64,000 nucleotides of DNA from Polynucleobacter yangtzensis (GTDB lineage: Bacteria > Pseudomonadota > Gammaproteobacteria > Burkholderiales > Burkholderiaceae): assembly GCF_001595965.1 (NCBI RefSeq), contig NZ_LOJI01000007.1, forward strand, positions 1 to 64,000, read 5' to 3'. This document shows positions 15,272-24,310 of this stretch, piece after piece. Both the position numbers and the translations under genes were made by a program. Within the stretch, counting starts at the first letter, position 1. Every line of letters starts with the position of its first letter. The notes beneath the pieces are model-generated. The model saw only the letters and a list, made by a program, of their open reading frames with translations, was not told the origin of the DNA and did no database searches.

Positions 15272-16513
15272 ATGGCAAAAATTCTAGTCGTTGGAGGCTC
15301 TCTTGGCGGTCTGTTCGCAGCAAATATTCTGCTGCGCCAGGGCCATGACGTCACATTACTAGAAAAAACTGTTGGCTCTTTAGATGGTCGCGGCGCTGGC
15401 ATTGTGACGCATGATGCTCTTGCTGAAGCATTAAGAGCGGCCGGAGTCACAGTTGACGAAACATTAGGCGTTCCCGTTACTAAGCGTGTGACTTTAGGTG
15501 CCGATGGCCAAAGTCTCGGCGAGATGGAATTACCTCAGGTACTGACCTCCTGGAGTCGCCTCTATCACATGCTCAAGGAAAGCTTTCCGAGCGAACGCTA
15601 CCTTCAAGGAAAAACTGTTAAGACGGTTACGCAAGACGAGAATGCCGTTCATGTGCTGTGCGAGGATGGCAGCAAACATGATGCTGAACTACTCATTGCA
15701 TCCGATGGCATCCGCTCTGCAGTAAGAGCTCAAGTTGCTCCACAGATTCAGCCTAAATACGCAGGCTACATCGCTTGGCGTGGCGTCTGCGATGAGGCTT
15801 GCTTATCAAAGTACACCCTCGATACGCTATTTAATCGTTTTGGGTTTTGTCTGCCCAATGGCGAGCAAATGCTGGGCTATCCTGTAGCCGGCTCTGGCAA
15901 TGACACTCGCCCCGGAAAGCGTCGCTATAACTTTGTTTGGTATCGCCCTGCCTCGGAGCATGAAGAGCTAGTAAGCCTACTGACAGATGATGATGGACAT
16001 CATTACCCTACCGGCATTCCACCGCTGAAGGTCTCCTGGAAACATATTGCTCATATGCGCAAAGTGGCGCAAGAAATTCTGGCGCCCCAGTATGCTGAGA
16101 TTCTTGAAAAAACAGCAGCACCCTTTTTGCAAGCAATCTATGACGTGCGCTCGGAGCAAATTGTCTTTGGCAGAATCGCATTAATGGGAGACGCTGCTTT
16201 TGTAGGCAGGCCTCATGTGGGAATGGGAGTAACTAAAGCAGGAGATGAGGCCATAGTAATTGCTAAGCATATTGCAACACTTGGAGCCACTCCAGCAGCA
16301 CTGAACGCATATAGCGATGAGCGACTCAAGGTAGGACAACAGGTAGTAGCTAGGGCGCAATATTTAGGACGCTATATGCAAGCCCAGGGTAGTAAAGGCA
16401 ATAGGGATAACGAGAAGCTCAAAAGAAATGCGGATACTGTCATGGCAGAAACTGCTATCGATATCAGCGAACTATTAGCAAAAGGGAAAGCAGTACCTGA
16501 ATCTGCACATTAA
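15272..16513 (+). CDS. FAD-dependent aromatic monooxygenase, resembling 2,6-dihydroxypyridine 3-hydroxylase
   Basis: The protein has 413 residues. The FAD dinucleotide loop is VVGGSLGGLFAANILLRQG at residues 6-24. The DG motif (ASDGIRSAVR) and the GD motif (MGDAAFVGRPHVGMGVTKAG) of class A flavin monooxygenases follow. The GGSLGGL start and the IAWRGVCDE and FVWYRPA stretches resemble the 2,6-dihydroxypyridine 3-hydroxylase branch, which uses NADH, FAD and oxygen to hydroxylate a pyridine ring. That placement is from memory of motifs and needs a tree. It follows the VOC gene by 3 bases. Confidence 0.82.
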   Translation: MAKILVVGGSLGGLFAANILLRQGHDVTLLEKTVGSLDGRGAGIVTHDALAEALRAAGVTVDETLGVPVTKRVTLGADGQSLGEMELPQVLTSWSRLYHMLKESFPSERYLQGKTVKTVTQDENAVHVLCEDGSKHDAELLIASDGIRSAVRAQVAPQIQPKYAGYIAWRGVCDEACLSKYTLDTLFNRFGFCLPNGEQMLGYPVAGSGNDTRPGKRRYNFVWYRPASEHEELVSLLTDDDGHHYPTGIPPLKVSWKHIAHMRKVAQEILAPQYAEILEKTAAPFLQAIYDVRSEQIVFGRIALMGDAAFVGRPHVGMGVTKAGDEAIVIAKHIATLGATPAALNAYSDERLKVGQQVVARAQYLGRYMQAQGSKGNRDNEKLKRNADTVMAETAIDISELLAKGKAVPESAH

Positions 16514-16586
16514 AAGGCGCATTCAGTTAAGATTTAAAAAACAAAAGTATTCTTATTTAACAAAGTTTTATATGGAGGAGACAACC

Positions 16587-17822
16587 ATGAAACAAAAAGT
16601 AACGAATCAAACAAGACGACAGATGCTGATTGGTGGAGTTGCTGCTGCAAGCACACCACTTTGGTTAAACGTTGCAAATGCTCAAGCTGACACCATTAAG
16701 ATCGGCTTTCCAACCCCATTGACTGGTCCATTCTCTGCTGAGGCGCAAGACCAAGTTAGAGCTGCTGAATTGGCTATTAAAGAATTCAACGATGCTGGTG
16801 GTTTTAATGGCCGCAAAGCAGAACTTTTAGTTCGAGATGACAAACTTAACCCAGGTGAAGCTGCAACCCGTACTCTGGAGTTGATTGAAAAAGACAAGGT
16901 AAATTACGTTGTTGGCTCACTCTCTGCAGCAACACAACTTTCAATCAATGCGGTTTGCAAAGAACGTAAGGTACTCTTTAATTCCATCAGCCAATCTGAT
17001 GCGATTAACGAAGCTAAAGACTGGAGTGTGTATACATTCCATGAAGCGCTTAACCCAACCATGACTGCAGGTGCTGTAGCGCGTTACTCTATTCCTCGCT
17101 TCGGCAAAAAAATTGTTTTCCTGACAGCAGACTACGCTTACGGCCATGAAATGGTGCGTGCTTTTGAGCGTGCTGGAAAAGAAATGGGCGCAACCACTTT
17201 GGCTGATATTCGTCACCCATTGGGCACCTCTGACTACTCCGCTTTCTTGCCACGTATCAAAGCATTAAATCCAGATATCTTGGTGCTCTGTAACTTTGGT
17301 CGCGACTTGGTGAATTCAGCTAAGCAATGTACTGACTTTGGCCTCAAAAATAACATCAAGATCGTGACACCAGTACTTCTCTACACTGCACGTCTTGCTG
17401 GTGGCCCAGATGCTTTTGAAGGCATTATCGGCGGGACTTCTTATTACTGGGGTCTGGAAGATCGCATTCCAACAGCCAAGGCATTTAATGATGCATTCCG
17501 CAAGATGTATAACGGTTCCGTACCATCCGACTACGGCGCACTAGGCTATGCCGGTGTAAAAACTGTTCTCGCAGCAGTGAAGAACGCAAAATCCACCGAC
17601 ACAATGAAGGTGGTCACTGCACTGGAAAACTTGAAGTACGACTTTTACAAAGGTCCAGAGTATTACCGTAAATGTGATCATCAAGCAGTTCAAACAGTCA
17701 TCATCGTAGAGTCAAAATCTAAGAATATGAAAGATAAGTATGACGTCTTCAATATTTTGACGATTGAGCCTACTACTGAGAAAAACATGCGCTCTTGCGC
17801 AGAGCTAGGCCACAAAGCCTAA
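16587..17822 (+). CDS. livK: Periplasmic substrate-binding protein of a Liv-type ABC importer
   Basis: The protein has 411 residues. The N-terminus has TRRQML followed by a hydrophobic stretch and a VANAQA cleavage site, so export through Tat is possible. Mature domains follow the type I periplasmic binding fold (IKIGFPTPLTGPFSAEAQDQVRAAELAIKEFN, then VGSLSAATQLSINAVCKE). I start at ATG 16587 because TGGAGGAG forms its ribosome-binding site; an ATG at 16572 lies inside that site. The ligand is unknown, but the branch often takes aromatic acids or amides. Transcription past the gene is likely reduced by the hairpins at 17833-17897. Confidence 0.93.
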   Translation: MKQKVTNQTRRQMLIGGVAAASTPLWLNVANAQADTIKIGFPTPLTGPFSAEAQDQVRAAELAIKEFNDAGGFNGRKAELLVRDDKLNPGEAATRTLELIEKDKVNYVVGSLSAATQLSINAVCKERKVLFNSISQSDAINEAKDWSVYTFHEALNPTMTAGAVARYSIPRFGKKIVFLTADYAYGHEMVRAFERAGKEMGATTLADIRHPLGTSDYSAFLPRIKALNPDILVLCNFGRDLVNSAKQCTDFGLKNNIKIVTPVLLYTARLAGGPDAFEGIIGGTSYYWGLEDRIPTAKAFNDAFRKMYNGSVPSDYGALGYAGVKTVLAAVKNAKSTDTMKVVTALENLKYDFYKGPEYYRKCDHQAVQTVIIVESKSKNMKDKYDVFNILTIEPTTEKNMRSCAELGHKA

Positions 17823-17832
17823 TCCAAAAATT

Positions 17833-17859
17833 TCAGGGTGGATTAATCGTTCACCCTGA
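17833..17859 (+). other. First of two hairpins after the binding-protein gene
   Basis: TCAGGGTG at 17833-17840 and CACCCTGA at 17852-17859 form a perfect 8-base stem with an 11-base loop, 11 bases past the stop codon. Stems like this protect the upstream message from 3' exonucleases. Confidence 0.6.
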
Positions 17860-17863
17860 TCCA

Positions 17864-17897
17864 TTCCCCTGCACCACCTGGTGAAGGGGAGTTTTTT
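17864..17897 (+). terminator. Terminator or attenuator between the binding protein and permease genes
   Basis: TTCCCCT at 17864-17870 pairs with AGGGGA at 17885-17890, and an inner CACC/GGTG pair extends the stem, followed by GTTTTTT. The permease gene starts 13 bases later on the same strand. The structure probably makes the binding protein more abundant than the membrane parts. Confidence 0.75.
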
Positions 17898-17909
17898 CTG
17901 AGTACATTT

Positions 17910-18794
17910 ATGACCGGTCTTACTTTTGAACTTCTTTGCATGCAGCTGCTAACAGGCATTGCCTTAGGCAGTATTTATGCACTTCTTGCGCTTGGCTTAT
18001 GCCTTATTTTCGGCATGCTTAACGTAGTGAACTTCGCTCATGGCGCCTTCTTTATGGTCGGCGCATTTTTGGGTGTGTACTTCTTGGGCGTCACTGGAAG
18101 CTTTTGGTTTAGCCTAGTGTTAACTCCTTTGGTTACAGGTGCTATTGGCTTGATCACTGAACGATTTTTGGTGAGACCGCTATACGGTCGCGGACTTGAC
18201 TATCCTCTGCTACTTACCTTTGGCCTCTCTTATGTACTGATCGAAGTTATGCGAGTAACCTTCGGCATTGAAGGCCTCCCTTCAGTAACCCCTGAAGGAC
18301 TTACTGGGTCAATGAATGTGGGAATTGGTTACTTCCCTAAATATCGCCTCTTCTTAATTGCCGCCACCGCAGTCATTATTTTGGGTGTGTGGTTTCTTAT
18401 CCAAAAAACTCGCTATGGCCTCATCATTAAAGCTGGCGCAGCTGATCAAGAGATCGTCAAAGTATTGGGTGTTGACATTGCAAAGGTGTGGTTTTTAGTC
18501 TTTGGATTAGGTTGTGCAATTGCAGGCTTATCAGGTATTTTGGCCTCGCCAACACGCTCTGTAAATCCTGAAATGGGCATTCCTATTTTGGCAGAGTCTT
18601 TTGTGGTGACCGTTGTCGGCGGCATGGGCTCGCCAGTGGGCGCAGTGGTTGCCGGCCTATTAGTAGGCGTGGTCTACAGCATGACATCCCTTTTCTTCCC
18701 AGACTTAGCAGAGCTATCTATTTTTGTATTGATGGCTGTAGTGCTATTAATTCGCCCGCAAGGTTTATTTGGTAAAGCAGGAGCGATGGGCTAA
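17910..18794 (+). CDS. livH: ABC transporter permease, LivH type
   Basis: The protein has 294 residues with about eight hydrophobic segments. GIALGSIYALLALGLCLIFGMLNVVNFAHGAF at the N-terminus is the signature of the branched-chain amino-acid permease LivH. The conserved ATPase-contact loop GLGCAIAGLSGIL...P...G and GGMGSPVGAVVAGLLVG are present near residue 230. It forms the inner-membrane channel with LivM. The import substrate is probably the compound degraded by the surrounding catabolic enzymes. Confidence 0.95.
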   Translation: MTGLTFELLCMQLLTGIALGSIYALLALGLCLIFGMLNVVNFAHGAFFMVGAFLGVYFLGVTGSFWFSLVLTPLVTGAIGLITERFLVRPLYGRGLDYPLLLTFGLSYVLIEVMRVTFGIEGLPSVTPEGLTGSMNVGIGYFPKYRLFLIAATAVIILGVWFLIQKTRYGLIIKAGAADQEIVKVLGVDIAKVWFLVFGLGCAIAGLSGILASPTRSVNPEMGIPILAESFVVTVVGGMGSPVGAVVAGLLVGVVYSMTSLFFPDLAELSIFVLMAVVLLIRPQGLFGKAGAMG

Positions 18795-18808
18795 GGCTCC
18801 GTATATTT

Positions 18809-19768
18809 ATGAATTCATTCTTCCAACTTATTGCACGTCATCGCGTACTAGCTAGTACGTTATTTTTGGCAATCTTCCCATTCATCATGCCGTATGAGGC
18901 CTTGGCGATCAATATCCTGATTTTTGGATTGTTCGCTATGGGCTTTAACTTGCTATTTGGCTATATGGGGCTTCTCTCATTTGGTCATGCCGCCTTCTTA
19001 GGAATTGGTAGCTACCTCACCGGCATTGGTATTGTTCACTATGGCATGCCTTGGGGCGCAGCCATCTTGGTTGGCATTATTGGCGCAGCGATTGGTGGAC
19101 TCATCATGGGTTACCTAGCCATTCGTACTCGCGGCATTTACTTCTCCATGGTGACCTTGGCGTTAGGGCAAATCATTTATTACATCTTCTATAAGGCAGA
19201 GAGCCTTACCGGCGGTGAAAATGGTTTACGTGGCGTTCGAGTCGATCAATTTAATATTTTTGGAATCCCAGTGGACTTCTTAAATCCACTGACAAAGTAC
19301 TACATCATTCTTTTCTTTGTAGTAATCGCCATGTGGCTGATCTCTCGCATTCTGAGCTCACCTTTGGGAGCGGTGATGGAAGCAATTCGCGAGAATGAGA
19401 AACGCGCTGCTGCTTGCGGATTTGACGTTGCTCGTACCAAATTATTGGTATTCGTCTTATCGGCAGCAATCTGTGGTTTAGCAGGTTCATTGCGCGCACT
19501 CCACCTATCCATCGTACCAATTGATTCCTTGCATTATCTGCAATCGGGTCAAGCGGTGATGATGAGTATCTTAGGCGGCATGGGAACATTTTTTGGCCCC
19601 TTCGTTGGTGCAACAGTTATGCTTTACCTAGAAGATGTTGTCACCACCTTCACCAAACATTGGATGGCCGTCATTGGCTTGATTTTCATTTTCTTTGTGC
19701 TGTTCTTCCCCAAAGGAATCTGGGGAACCATTCTGAGCAAGCTACAAATTAATCAGGATTCGAAATAA
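18809..19768 (+). CDS. livM: ABC transporter permease, LivM type
   Basis: The protein has 319 residues with about eight to ten membrane segments. NLLFGYMGLLSFGHAAFLGIGSYLTG is typical of LivM, as are the LAIRTRGIYFSMVTLALGQIIYY segment and the AAICGLAGSLRALH/GGMGTFFGPFVGA loop that contacts the ATPases. A ribosome-binding AAGG precedes the ATG, and the stop codon shares a base with the livG start (TAATG), so the two are translationally coupled. Confidence 0.95.
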   Translation: MNSFFQLIARHRVLASTLFLAIFPFIMPYEALAINILIFGLFAMGFNLLFGYMGLLSFGHAAFLGIGSYLTGIGIVHYGMPWGAAILVGIIGAAIGGLIMGYLAIRTRGIYFSMVTLALGQIIYYIFYKAESLTGGENGLRGVRVDQFNIFGIPVDFLNPLTKYYIILFFVVIAMWLISRILSSPLGAVMEAIRENEKRAAACGFDVARTKLLVFVLSAAICGLAGSLRALHLSIVPIDSLHYLQSGQAVMMSILGGMGTFFGPFVGATVMLYLEDVVTTFTKHWMAVIGLIFIFFVLFFPKGIWGTILSKLQINQDSK

Positions 19769-20523
19769 TGAATAGCGCAACTACAACCCCTATTCTTGAA
19801 GCGCGTGACGTTAGCAAGAACTTTGGCAAGTTCAAGGCTTTGCAAAATGTATCGACCAACTTTATGCCTGGAACGCTAACTGCAATCATCGGACCTAATG
19901 GCGCTGGCAAAAGTACATTTTTCAATGTTCTGAGTGGTGCATTCCCTCCAACAAGCGGTCAAATCTTATTTAATGGCAAAGACATTACCGGCATGCAGCA
20001 ACATGAGTTTGCTCGTATTGGAATTTCTAAGAGCTTTCAGATTACGAATGTCTTTAAGCAATTAAGCGTCCATGAAAATGTCCGCGTAGCCGCTCAAATG
20101 GAAACATCACGCTATAACTTTTTAAGTAATGCGCAGAGTTATCCAAAGCCCATTGAGATCGCTGATGAACTACTTCGCCGCGTCAATCTTGAGCATTTGC
20201 GCAATAAGAAAACTGGCGATTTAGCTCATGGCCAACAACGCGCGCTCGAGATTGCGATGGCTTTGGCCTGCAACCCAAGCCTGCTCTTGCTGGATGAGCC
20301 TACAGCAGGTATGTCTCCAGAAGAGACCTTAGTCATGATGGAATTGATTCGCACACTTGCTAGTGAGCGCACAGTCATCTTGGTTGAGCACAAAATGAAA
20401 CTCATTATGGGTTTATGTAAGCGCATCATCGTTTTGCACCATGGTGAATTCTTGGCAGAAGGTACGCCAGAAGAAATTCAAAATAATGCCGAGGTACGTC
20501 GCGTGTATCTAGGTCAAGGTTAA
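19768..20523 (+). CDS. livG: ABC transporter ATPase, LivG type
   Basis: The protein has 251 residues. The Walker A motif GPNGAGKST is at about residues 42-50. The LivG-type signature is AHGQQRALEIAMAL instead of LSGGQ, followed by Walker B LLLLDEPTAGMS and the switch His in VEHKM. GISKSFQITNVF is a LivG hallmark. It hydrolyses ATP to drive import through LivH and LivM. Confidence 0.95.
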   Translation: MNSATTTPILEARDVSKNFGKFKALQNVSTNFMPGTLTAIIGPNGAGKSTFFNVLSGAFPPTSGQILFNGKDITGMQQHEFARIGISKSFQITNVFKQLSVHENVRVAAQMETSRYNFLSNAQSYPKPIEIADELLRRVNLEHLRNKKTGDLAHGQQRALEIAMALACNPSLLLLDEPTAGMSPEETLVMMELIRTLASERTVILVEHKMKLIMGLCKRIIVLHHGEFLAEGTPEEIQNNAEVRRVYLGQG

Positions 20524-20537
20524 ATAGAGAGCAAATT

Positions 20538-21242
20538 ATGTTGCGTGTAGAGAATTTAAACGCCTGGTACGACCGCAGTCACGTCTTGCAAGGTGTGTCA
20601 CTCCAAGTTAATAAAGGTGAAATCGTCACCCTGATGGGTCGTAATGGTGCTGGTAAAACCACTACCCTGCGCTCATTAATGGGCCTGCTTTCCAAGCGTC
20701 AAGGTAAAGCTGAAATTGATGGCACTTCATTTTTAGATCTACCGGCACATGAACGCTTTCACCTTGGTTTAGCGTATGTTCCAGAAGATCGCCGTATTGT
20801 TCCTGGCCTCACCGTAAAAGAAAACTTAGAGCTTGGCGTGATCGCTAAAAAGAATTCTGGCGACATGGCTGCACTAGTTGATGAAATCGCTGAAACTTTT
20901 CCTAGACTAAAAGAGCGCCTTCATCAGGACGGCACCTCTATGTCAGGTGGCGAGCAGCAGATGCTAGCGATCGCTAGAGCCATGATTGGCAAGCCTAAAG
21001 TGATTTTGCTAGATGAGCCTTCAGAGGGAATCATGCCGGTTTTGGTTGATGAAATGTTTGAGTTATTTGCCAAACTAAAGCAAGAGGGCCTAACAATTCT
21101 TTTAGTGGAGCAAAACGTCCAGCAAGCCCTAAAAATTTCTGATCGTGCTTATATTCTGGATCAAGGCGAGATTGTGTTCCACGATACCGCCCAAAATCTC
21201 TTAAACAATGATGAAATTCAGCAAAAGTACTGCGCGGTTTAA
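20538..21242 (+). CDS. livF: ABC transporter ATPase, LivF type
   Basis: The protein has 234 residues. Walker A is GRNGAGKTT, the signature is MSGGEQQMLAIARA, Walker B is VILLDEPSEGIMP, and the switch His is replaced by Gln in LVEQNV, as usual in LivF. YVPEDRRIVPGLTV is another LivF block. It completes a five-gene importer. Its last bases overlap the last bases of the convergent YqaA-like gene (3 bases), with no terminator between them. Confidence 0.95.
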   Translation: MLRVENLNAWYDRSHVLQGVSLQVNKGEIVTLMGRNGAGKTTTLRSLMGLLSKRQGKAEIDGTSFLDLPAHERFHLGLAYVPEDRRIVPGLTVKENLELGVIAKKNSGDMAALVDEIAETFPRLKERLHQDGTSMSGGEQQMLAIARAMIGKPKVILLDEPSEGIMPVLVDEMFELFAKLKQEGLTILLVEQNVQQALKISDRAYILDQGEIVFHDTAQNLLNNDEIQQKYCAV

Positions 21243-21742
21243 ATCAAATGCAACCAACGACCTAATTGATGCCAAAAACTATCTGGCACCAAAGTCAGGA
21301 GCCAGGTAAACATAATGAAGCGCAGTAGCTTACCTATAAACATATAAATCAAGCATGGTTGCCAGGGAAGCTTTAACCATCCCGCCGCCAAACATAAGGG
21401 GTCGCCAAGACCAGGAAGCCAAGAAAGTAACAACAGCTTGGGGCCCCAACCTTCTAGCCAACGCTTGAGGCGACTATTGCCAGGCCCATCCATTGCCTTA
21501 AAACTATTGCGAGCGACGACTCCAAGCCACCAATCCACCATTCCGCCCAATGTATTGCCAACTGTGGCAACCATAATCGCAAGCCAGAATAAGTGGGGAT
21601 TTAGAGTGATGTAGCCAAACAAGATAGGCTCGGAACCTGCTGGTATTAATGTAGCGGAAATAAATGCACTAATAAATACCGCTGGCAATCCTACGGATGG
21701 CATCCCAAACCAGGCAAAGAAATGCTCGAACATATGCTCCAT
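21239..21742 (-). CDS. YqaA-family membrane protein
   Basis: From ATG 21742 the protein has 167 residues; GGAGG lies about 10 bases upstream. It has four to five hydrophobic segments, the GNTLGG-VDWWLG pattern and a conserved SWLPGLGDPLCLAAGWLK segment, all typical of the YqaA branch of the SNARE-associated/DedA superfamily. Homologues are small inner-membrane proteins of unclear transport role. A longer frame, to 21793, would add 17 residues without membrane character. It converges on livF with overlapping stop codons. Confidence 0.8.
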   Translation of the reverse strand: MEHMFEHFFAWFGMPSVGLPAVFISAFISATLIPAGSEPILFGYITLNPHLFWLAIMVATVGNTLGGMVDWWLGVVARNSFKAMDGPGNSRLKRWLEGWGPKLLLLSWLPGLGDPLCLAAGWLKLPWQPCLIYMFIGKLLRFIMFTWLLTLVPDSFWHQLGRWLHLI

Positions 21743-21943
21743 TAAGACCAAGCCTCCATGGCATAGGGGCACAAGCAGATGGGCACAATCCACTGGCTTA
21801 GGTTGCTGGCAATTATGGTGCCTTCGTTTGCTCTCATAGAGTCTATTTTGCCTTGTTTTGGTTAGGATCCAAGATTTCTAAATCTTGCTTAAACTAACGT
21901 CTGTACGAGCAGTTAAACCATAAAACTTATAAATTGAGATTCC

Positions 21944-23113
21944 ATGAGTTACCCCATTCCAAAGCCTGACCAATATCAAGAAATGCGCGAAGCATTACGT
22001 GACCTCTGCGGCTCTTTTGACTCCGCTTACTGGCAAAAAATTGATCACGAAAGAGGCTATCCAGAAGCTTTTGTGGATGCGATGACCAAAGCTGGATGGT
22101 TAGCTGCCCTCATTCCAGAAGAATATGGTGGATCAGGCTTAGGCCTTGCCGAAGCTTCCGTCATCATGGAAGAGATTAATTTTTCTGGCGGCAATTCAGG
22201 CTCATGCCACGGGCAGATGTACAACATGGGCACCTTGTTGCGCCACGGATCAGAAGCCCAGAAAAAAATGTATCTCCCCAAAATTGCATCAGGAGAGTTG
22301 CGCTTGCAAAGCATGGCTGTAACTGAGCCGACAACGGGGACTGATACCACTAAATTAAAAACCACCGCAGTTAAAAAGGGTGACAAGTATGTGGTGAATG
22401 GCCAAAAGGTTTGGATTTCCCGCATTCAACACTCTGATCTGATGATCCTGCTGGCTCGCACAACCCCTATCAGTGAAGTGCAGCGTAAATCAGAAGGTAT
22501 GTCGATCTTTATTGTGAATCTTGCTGATGCTATTGGCAAAGGCATGGAGGTTCGGCCAATTGCCAACATGGTCAATCATGAAACCAATGAAGTATTTTTT
22601 GACAACTTAGAAATTCCTGCTGAAAACCTCATTGGCACCGAAGGTCAGGGCTTTAAATACATTTTGGATGGATTAAATGCAGAACGCGTCTTAATTGCTG
22701 CTGAATGCATAGGTGATGCTTACTGGTTTATTGATCGTGCCCGTCGTTACGCCAATGACCGAGTCGTATTTGATCGGCCTATTGGCAAAAACCAAGGCAT
22801 TCAATTTCCGATCGCAGATAGCTATATTGAAACTGAGGCAGCCAATCTTATGCGCTTTAAAGCTTGTGAGCTATTTGATAATCACCAACCTTGCGGCCCA
22901 GAAGCCAATATGGCTAAGTACCTTGCAGCCAAAGCGTCTTGGGAGGCTGCTAACGTGTGTTTACAAACTCATGGCGGTTTTGGCTTTGCCAATGAATATG
23001 ACGTTGAACGTAAGTTTAGAGAAACTCGCCTCTATCAAGTGGCGCCAATTTCAACTAATTTGATTTATTCCTATATTGCCGAACACGTTCTTGGTCTACC
23101 AAGATCTTTCTAA
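21944..23113 (+). CDS. Acyl-CoA dehydrogenase family protein
   Basis: The protein has 389 residues. The flavin-binding signatures MAVTEPTTGTDTT and VWISRIQHSDLM are present, as is the C-terminal QTHGGFGFANEYDVERKFRE. The Glu that serves as base in short- and medium-chain enzymes (YEG-) is replaced (QVAPIST). A Glu in LNAERVLIAAE lies at the place used by isovaleryl-CoA and long-chain dehydrogenases, so that is the likely base. It is paired with a CoA-transferase 12 bases downstream, suggesting that an acid is activated and then oxidised at C2-C3. The substrate is unknown. Confidence 0.9.
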   Translation: MSYPIPKPDQYQEMREALRDLCGSFDSAYWQKIDHERGYPEAFVDAMTKAGWLAALIPEEYGGSGLGLAEASVIMEEINFSGGNSGSCHGQMYNMGTLLRHGSEAQKKMYLPKIASGELRLQSMAVTEPTTGTDTTKLKTTAVKKGDKYVVNGQKVWISRIQHSDLMILLARTTPISEVQRKSEGMSIFIVNLADAIGKGMEVRPIANMVNHETNEVFFDNLEIPAENLIGTEGQGFKYILDGLNAERVLIAAECIGDAYWFIDRARRYANDRVVFDRPIGKNQGIQFPIADSYIETEAANLMRFKACELFDNHQPCGPEANMAKYLAAKASWEAANVCLQTHGGFGFANEYDVERKFRETRLYQVAPISTNLIYSYIAEHVLGLPRSF

Positions 23114-23125
23114 GAAATCACCCAT

Positions 23126-24310
23126 ATGAGCATTCGCCCACTAGATGGCATTACCGTTGTTTCTTTGGAGCACGCTATTGCAGCACCCTTTTGCACTCGC
23201 CAACTCGCTGATTTAGGAGCGCGCGTGATTAAAGTTGAAAGGCCTGGAGGTGGTGATTTTGCTAGAGGATATGACACCCAAGTGGATGGACTTAGCTCTC
23301 ACTTTGTTTGGGTGAATCGCTCTAAAGAAAGTTTGGCTTTAGATCTAAAGCAGCCGGCAGCAATCGCCACACTCAAGAAACTGCTTAAGACAGCGGATGT
23401 CTTAGTGCAAAACTTAGCTCCTGGAGCTGCAGCCCGCATGGGACTTACTGCAGAGGTTTTGCAAAAAGAAAATTCCCAACTCATTCTGTGTGACATCTCG
23501 GGCTACGGTAATGATGGTCCCTATCGCGATAAAAAAGCTTACGATCTATTGATTCAGAGTGAGGCTGGCTTCTTATCGGTTACGGGTACCCCAGAAACCC
23601 CAAGCAAGGCCGGCAACTCAATCGCTGATATTGCAGCTGGCATGTATGCTTACACTAATATTTTGGCCGCCCTACTGCAAAGAGGAAAAACTGGCAAAGG
23701 CTCGGTGATTGACATCTCGATGTTGGAGTCGCTAAGCGAATGGATGAGCTTCCCAATGTATTACGCCTATAAAGGTGCGGAGCCACCACCAAGAAATGGT
23801 GCGTCACACGCAACTATCTACCCATATGGCCCCTTCAAAGCAGGCGACGGCAAGACTGTCATGCTGGGACTTCAAAACGAACGCGAATGGGCGCAGTTTT
23901 GCGAGACAGTTTTAGAGAATCCCGCGCTAGCTCAAGATGAACGCTTTGACCGCAACTTCAAACGTAACGAAAAACGTGCTGAACTCCTAGAAATCATTAA
24001 TGCTTGCTTTAGCAAACTCAGCTCAGAGCAACTAATCGCTCGATTAGAAAAAGCACAAATTGCAAATGCCCATCTCAATGACATGGCGGGCCTTTGGAAG
24101 CATGAACAACTGAAAGCTCGCAATCGTTGGACTGAGGTTGACACGCCGAATGGCTCGATAGCCGCCCTTTTACCCCCAGGCCTCAATGACAGTTACGACT
24201 ATCGCATGGATCCTATACCTGCTGTAGGACAGCATACTGACGCCATCCTTAAGGAGCTCGGAATGTCAGAGTCTGAAATAGCGTCTATGCGAGTTAGCGG
24301 AGCAATTTAA
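23126..24310 (+). CDS. Class III CoA-transferase (CaiB/BaiF family)
   Basis: The protein has 394 residues, the family norm. The N-terminal LDGITVVSLEHAIAAPFCTRQLADLGARVIKVE block, NRSKESLALDLK and the catalytic Asp in KAYDLLIQSEAG (about residue 143) are all conserved. It moves CoA between acids, for example from succinyl-CoA. It follows the acyl-CoA dehydrogenase gene directly. Its stop overlaps that of the convergent cardiolipin synthase gene by 4 bases. In this island it probably activates a ring-cleavage product; the true substrate cannot be read. Confidence 0.92.
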   Translation: MSIRPLDGITVVSLEHAIAAPFCTRQLADLGARVIKVERPGGGDFARGYDTQVDGLSSHFVWVNRSKESLALDLKQPAAIATLKKLLKTADVLVQNLAPGAAARMGLTAEVLQKENSQLILCDISGYGNDGPYRDKKAYDLLIQSEAGFLSVTGTPETPSKAGNSIADIAAGMYAYTNILAALLQRGKTGKGSVIDISMLESLSEWMSFPMYYAYKGAEPPPRNGASHATIYPYGPFKAGDGKTVMLGLQNEREWAQFCETVLENPALAQDERFDRNFKRNEKRAELLEIINACFSKLSSEQLIARLEKAQIANAHLNDMAGLWKHEQLKARNRWTEVDTPNGSIAALLPPGLNDSYDYRMDPIPAVGQHTDAILKELGMSESEIASMRVSGAI

